This document shows, in pieces, positions 60,710 to 64,000 of a DNA stretch of 64,000 nt (within the stretch, counting starts at the first letter, position 1; every line of letters begins with the position of its first letter). The stretch is from Arthrobacter sp. Leaf141 (GTDB lineage: Bacteria > Actinomycetota > Actinomycetes > Actinomycetales > Micrococcaceae). The notes under the pieces were generated by a model. The model was given only the letters and a program-made list of their open reading frames with translations. It did no database searches and was not told the origin of the DNA. Position numbers and translations under genes: made by a program. The DNA is taken from positions 16,535 to 80,534 of the forward strand of contig NZ_LMOL01000045.1 in NCBI RefSeq assembly GCF_001424565.1, in the 5' to 3' direction.

Positions 60710-61693
60710 CTACCGGCGCAGGCCCGTCGCCGGGATGGGGGCCTGTTTCTCCGCCGTCCTGCCCGGCCCCAGGATAAAGAGGCTCCCCAGGACCACTGCG
60801 GCCCCGAGCCAGCCCGCGGCCGGCAACCGTTCCCCCACCACCAGCACGGCAAGGACGGCCGCCACCACCGTCTCCAGCAGCGAGATTCCGGTAGCTGTGC
60901 TGGCCCCGACCCGCCCCAGGCCCCAGCCGAACAGCAGGTAGCCCGCAAACATCGGGACCAGGGCCATGTAGGCGCCAACCGCCGCAGCCGTCCACGACTC
61001 CAGCAGGGCACCTCCGGTGACGGCCAGCACCGGCATCAGCAGCAGGCCGCCCAACCCGAAAACTGCGCCCATTGCCGCCTTGGACGGGATGCCGGTGCCG
61101 ATGATGCGGTGCGCGGCCCAGGAATACAGGGCATAGGTGGCGCCGGCGAGCAGGCCCAGCAGGATTCCCGTCGTCGACAGCCACGGCGACCCGTCTCCGC
61201 CTGCTGCGGCCCCTCCACCGTGGCCCGCAAACGACAGCACTGCGGCTCCGGAGATGCCCAGCAGCGCGCCCACGATCCACCGGCGGCGAAGCCGCTGTCC
61301 ATCCACAAGCCGCTCGATCAGCGCGGCCGCAATGGGGGCGGAACCGATGGAAACCACCGTTCCAACGGCCACGCCGGACAGGTGCATGGCGGAATAGAAC
61401 GCCAGCGGATAGACGGCCACCGCTGCGGCGCCCATCAGCAGCAGCGGCCAGCGGGCCAACAGCCCGGTGCGGTGGCGCCGGATCGATGACAGCGCAAAAA
61501 GGGCCTGCAGCAGCCCACCCACCCCCATGGCCACGGCGCCGATGGCCAGCGGACCGGCGCCGGGGGCGAAGGTGGCGGCTGTCCCGGTGGTGCCCCACAG
61601 GACGGAGGCAGCCACCACGGCAAGGGCTCCGCGGCTGTGTCCGCCGGTTGGCCGGGCTGTGGCCGCCGGAGCCTGAACCCGGGCGGCCGTCAC
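60710..61693 (-). CDS. EamA family (DMT) transporter
   Basis: A 327-residue ten-helix permease with two EamA repeats: VVAASVLWGTTGTAATFAPGAGPLAIG in the first and TGILLGLLAGATYALYSWAAHRII in the second, with GASTATGISLLETVVAAVLAVLVVGERLPAAGWLGAAVVLGSL at the end. Such transporters export amino acids, metabolites or drugs. It overlaps the TetR stop as ATGA, so both are one operon under TetR control. Substrate unknown. Confidence 0.9.
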   Translation of the reverse strand: MTAARVQAPAATARPTGGHSRGALAVVAASVLWGTTGTAATFAPGAGPLAIGAVAMGVGGLLQALFALSSIRRHRTGLLARWPLLLMGAAAVAVYPLAFYSAMHLSGVAVGTVVSIGSAPIAAALIERLVDGQRLRRRWIVGALLGISGAAVLSFAGHGGGAAAGGDGSPWLSTTGILLGLLAGATYALYSWAAHRIIGTGIPSKAAMGAVFGLGGLLLMPVLAVTGGALLESWTAAAVGAYMALVPMFAGYLLFGWGLGRVGASTATGISLLETVVAAVLAVLVVGERLPAAGWLGAAVVLGSLFILGPGRTAEKQAPIPATGLRR

Positions 61694-62286
61694 AGGGCTT
61701 CCAGGAGTCCGGCGGCAAGCTGCCGGGCTTCAAGGAGCGGGCCGTCGTCGCCCTGCAGCCCGGCGCGGGCCATGGCGCCCTCCAGGAGGAACGCCAGGTG
61801 CCGCGCCAGTTGCGCTGCCCGGCCCGGCTCCCCCGGCAGCAACGTTTGCAGTGGCCCGCGGAGGAGGTCCTCCACGTCTTCCTTGTGTTGCCGGACGGCC
61901 TGGCGGCCGGGATCACCGGCCGGGAGTTCGGCTGCGGCGTTCAGGAGCCCGCAGCCGCGGAACCCGTCCTGGTAGGCGAAGTTGGCGTGGTCGCGGTACG
62001 CGTCAAACACCGCCAGCACCTGCTCCCCGGGGTCCGCTGCGGCGTCCAGGCGGGCACGGTACAGGTCCAGCCATTCCTCGTGGCGTGCCTCCAGGTAGGC
62101 AGCCACCAGGTCCGCCTTGGAACGGAAGTTGTTGTACAGGCTCTTTTTGGCCACGCCCGCACCGGCGGTGATGGCATCGATCCCTGTGGCCGTGATTCCG
62201 TGGGCGTAAAAGAGCGGGGCGGCGGCTTCAAGGAGCAGCGTGCGCGCGGGGCGCCGCGTGGAACCGGCGGGAATTGTTGCAGGCAT
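61690..62286 (-). CDS. TetR/AcrR family transcriptional repressor
   Basis: A 198-residue regulator with an N-terminal HTH (residues ~14-60): LLLEAAAPLFYAHGITATGIDAITAGAGVAKKSLYNNFRSKADLV. The C-terminal domain is a ligand-binding helical bundle resembling the YcdC/TetR_C group. It is the first gene of a TetR-EamA-small membrane protein operon, and a TetR-type palindrome lies just upstream, so it is autoregulated and controls the exporter. Confidence 0.9.
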   Translation of the reverse strand: MPATIPAGSTRRPARTLLLEAAAPLFYAHGITATGIDAITAGAGVAKKSLYNNFRSKADLVAAYLEARHEEWLDLYRARLDAAADPGEQVLAVFDAYRDHANFAYQDGFRGCGLLNAAAELPAGDPGRQAVRQHKEDVEDLLRGPLQTLLPGEPGRAAQLARHLAFLLEGAMARAGLQGDDGPLLEARQLAAGLLEAL

Positions 62287-62306
62287 GTGGGGCTCCGGAA
62301 TCGTAG

Positions 62307-62328
62307 GTAGTTAGACCAGTCTACTTAC
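62307..62328. promoter_or_regulatory. TetR operator upstream of the tetR-eamA operon
   Basis: GTAGTTAGAC and GTCTACTTAC form an imperfect inverted repeat (8 of 10 pairs) around CA. The core TAGACCAGTCTA (62312-62323) is perfect apart from the CA spacer. It sits 21 bases upstream of the TetR start, over the expected promoter. Confidence 0.75.
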
Positions 62329-62433
62329 CCTGCACCGCAATCGCGTAGAGTAGCGGGAATATCTGCAGACCGTGACCCGTTGTGGCTCTGTCCGGAACAA
62401 TCCGCGCGTGAAAGCCGACAGGAGAAAGCACCA

Positions 62434-62733
62434 ATGTCAGTTGACTACGACGCCCCCCGGGTGACCCCCGGCGACGAGCCGAACACCGCCCTGGACGAGC
62501 TGAAGAACGACAAGTCCAACCGCCGCGAAGCGGTGGTGGACGTGGACGAAACAGACCTTGCCGAAGGCTTCGAACTGCCCGGCGCTGACCTCTCCAACGA
62601 GGAGCTGCAGGTCCAGGTGGTCCCCGTGCAGCTGGACGAGTTCACGTGCATGTCCTGCTTCCTGGTCCACCACCGCAGCCAACTGGCCCGGGAAAAGGAC
62701 GGCAAGAAGTACTGCCGGGAGTGCGAGTCCTAA
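62434..62733 (+). CDS. DUF4193 family zinc-ribbon-like protein
   Basis: A 99-residue protein of the actinobacterial DUF4193 family. The acidic N-terminus has LDELKNDKSNRREAVVDVDETDLAEGFELPGADLSNEELQVQVVP, and the C-terminus holds two cysteine pairs, CMSC and CREC, separated by FLVHHRSQLAREKDGKKY, likely binding zinc. Function unknown; often near RNA-polymerase-related or sigma genes. ATG 62434 follows AGGAG by nine bases. Confidence 0.88.
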   Translation: MSVDYDAPRVTPGDEPNTALDELKNDKSNRREAVVDVDETDLAEGFELPGADLSNEELQVQVVPVQLDEFTCMSCFLVHHRSQLAREKDGKKYCRECES

Positions 62734-62860
62734 GGACCCCGCACGGCGTGACCCACTTCGGCTTCCAACCATTGGAATCCAGCCTCGTAGCAGGACCGGC
62801 GGCCAGCCATGCTGTAGGTCACGCTCCGGCACTGGCCGGCCGACTGGAAAGAAGGAACCC

Positions 62861-63928
62861 ATGTCCCTCAGCGTTGAGGAAATGAACAGGCAGCTCCCGG
62901 TTGCCAACGCCCTGCCCGGCGAGGCCCTGCCGTATTACATGGCATCAGGCGAAGGCGCGCGCTACGAGCTCAACGGCCAGCTGGTCACCGTGATCGCGCG
63001 GGCAGCCGATACCGGCGGGATCTTCAGTGCGGCCTACATCTCCGGCGGCATGGGCGCGGAGTCGCCCTTCGTCACGCACCAGGTTGAGCACAAGACCCTC
63101 TACGTCTTCGACGGGATCCTGCACGTCTGGCTGCCGGGCGAAAGCCGTATCCTGACCCCGGGCGACTCCGTGGTCATCCCGCCGGGAACCCCGCACGCCT
63201 ACCGCATGGCCAGCCACTACACCCGCTTCCTGAACTGGATGACGCCCGGTGGCGCCGAGGCCTACTACGAACGCGTGGGCACCCCCATCGACTCGCACGT
63301 GCCCCCGGTCCGCGCCGGCCGCACCGCGGGGCTGCAGGAGCAGGCGGAAATCGGCGCCGAATTCGGCATCACCTTCCCGGACGTGGAACGGGTGGCGCCC
63401 GCCTTCAAGCACGACGCCGGCCTGCCGCCGTCGGAAAGCCCGTACTTCCTCAGCGCCGGCGAAGGTGAGCGGCTGGTCAGCTACCAGACCATGTTCACCT
63501 ACCTGTCCCGGCCCGCCAACACCGGGTCCAACTACTTCGCCGTGCACACCAAGGGTGCAAAATCACCGTACATTCCGCTGCACTTCCACTCCGAACACAC
63601 CGAGAACTTCCTGTGCACCGAGGGCCGGATGTGGCTGTACGCCAACGGCCGCGAAATGCTGCTGACCAAGGGGGACTTTGTGCATGCCCCCGCCGGCACC
63701 ATCCATTCCTTCGCGTTCGAAGCGCACAACACCCAGATGGTGGGCTTCCTGACTCCCTCGGTGTTCAACGGGTTCTTCGAATACTTCAACAAGCCCACCG
63801 AGGACTACATGTACACCGAAGGCGGCCAGCCCTACATGGACATGGAAGGCTTCGGCCGGGCCCAGGCGGAGATGGACCTCACCGTGGTGGGACCCCCGCC
63901 GCAGCGCCGCGCCGCCCTGGAGCTCTAA
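62861..63928 (+). CDS. Bicupin quercetin 2,3-dioxygenase family protein
   Basis: A 355-residue protein with two cupin domains (~40-140 and ~225-330), as in YxaG/QdoI-type quercetinases. The C-terminal cupin has the full metal set in PLHFHSEHTENFLCTEG and HAPAGTIHSF. The N-terminal cupin shows THQVEHKTLYVFDG and IPPGTPHAYRM, where the usual HxH is altered. It may oxidise flavonols or related plant phenolics, in line with a plant-associated habitat; the substrate is inferred. ATG 62861 follows GAAGGA. Confidence 0.85.
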   Translation: MSLSVEEMNRQLPVANALPGEALPYYMASGEGARYELNGQLVTVIARAADTGGIFSAAYISGGMGAESPFVTHQVEHKTLYVFDGILHVWLPGESRILTPGDSVVIPPGTPHAYRMASHYTRFLNWMTPGGAEAYYERVGTPIDSHVPPVRAGRTAGLQEQAEIGAEFGITFPDVERVAPAFKHDAGLPPSESPYFLSAGEGERLVSYQTMFTYLSRPANTGSNYFAVHTKGAKSPYIPLHFHSEHTENFLCTEGRMWLYANGREMLLTKGDFVHAPAGTIHSFAFEAHNTQMVGFLTPSVFNGFFEYFNKPTEDYMYTEGGQPYMDMEGFGRAQAEMDLTVVGPPPQRRAALEL

Positions 63929-63960
63929 CCGCCCCGCGGTGCCCCCACCCAACTGACTCG

Positions 63961-64000
63961 CAGTTGTTGTCGTTTTGAGCCCCCAAAACGACAACAACTG
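63961..64000. terminator. Perfect 17-bp inverted repeat at the window end
   Basis: CAGTTGTTGTCGTTTTG (63961-63977) pairs perfectly with 63984-64000 around AGCCCC. It lies 32 bases after the cupin stop. The AT-rich arms differ from the GC-rich hairpins elsewhere, so it may belong to a dispersed repeat family as well as act as a terminator. It may continue beyond the window. Confidence 0.75.

Overview
The window is high-GC actinobacterial DNA. Gene content, dense ATGA/GTGA gene overlaps, purine-rich ribosome sites and typical Micrococcaceae families (LigD with Pol-PE-Lig order, DUF4193, DUF1304, GlsB/YeaQ, LCP, MsiK-less sugar ABC operons) suggest an Arthrobacter/Pseudarthrobacter-type soil or plant-associated bacterium. 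This assignment is inference from gene families, not from a marker gene. No rRNA, tRNA, CRISPR array, prophage or insertion sequence was seen.

Layout. 1-7.2 kb: the 3' part of ligD (NHEJ), a small protein, an MHS-type MFS transporter, a FUSC membrane protein and an SDR. 7.2-12.6 kb: a four-gene translationally coupled hydroxamate siderophore operon in desA-desB-desC-desD order, behind a DtxR/IdeR-type iron box. 12.8-14.5 kb: small hypothetical, GNAT and DUF1304 genes. 14.6-20.3 kb: an acid-sugar module (FadR-type regulator, DUF1537 kinase, 3-hydroxyacid dehydrogenase, GntP permease, class II aldolase) with clear operators.

20.5-31.1 kb and 36-47.7 kb are two halves of a pectin/rhamnogalacturonan-I utilisation region. 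The first half has a DUF6807-GH43-LacI operon divergent from a sugar ABC operon that runs into two secreted pectate lyase-pectinesterase (PL1-CE8) fusions. The second CE8 is cut off just before its catalytic residues. The second half has a secreted GH53 endo-galactanase, an intracellular GH42 beta-galactosidase, a divergent ABC importer with its LacI regulator, a DUF1349 protein and a secreted PL11 rhamnogalacturonan lyase. The likely logic is this: extracellular PL1/CE8/PL11/GH53 cut homogalacturonan, the RG-I backbone and galactan side chains; two lipoprotein-dependent ABC importers take up oligosaccharides; GH43 and GH42 finish them inside the cell. Neither importer has its own ATPase, so a shared MsiK-like ATPase elsewhere is expected.

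Between the two halves (31.1-35.9 kb) lie dodecin, a short conserved-looking protein, an XRE regulator with a palindromic operator, two aldo/keto reductases and an epimerase-like protein. 47.7-64 kb is mostly housekeeping and stress genes: aldo/keto reductases, GlsB/YeaQ, a YtxH-like protein, GNAT, a medium-chain reductase, an LCP ligase, a two-component system, a PrmC-like methyltransferase, a lactonase, MalQ, an EamA/TetR pair with operator, DUF4193 and a bicupin. The window ends inside or at a perfect 17-bp inverted repeat.

The most unusual items are the paired PL1-CE8 fusions with one precisely truncated catalytic domain, the acid-sugar cluster in which a DHAP-type class II aldolase stands where OtnI/OtnC would be expected, and the DUF6807 protein fixed in a GH43/LacI operon under GAAACTTTC palindromes.
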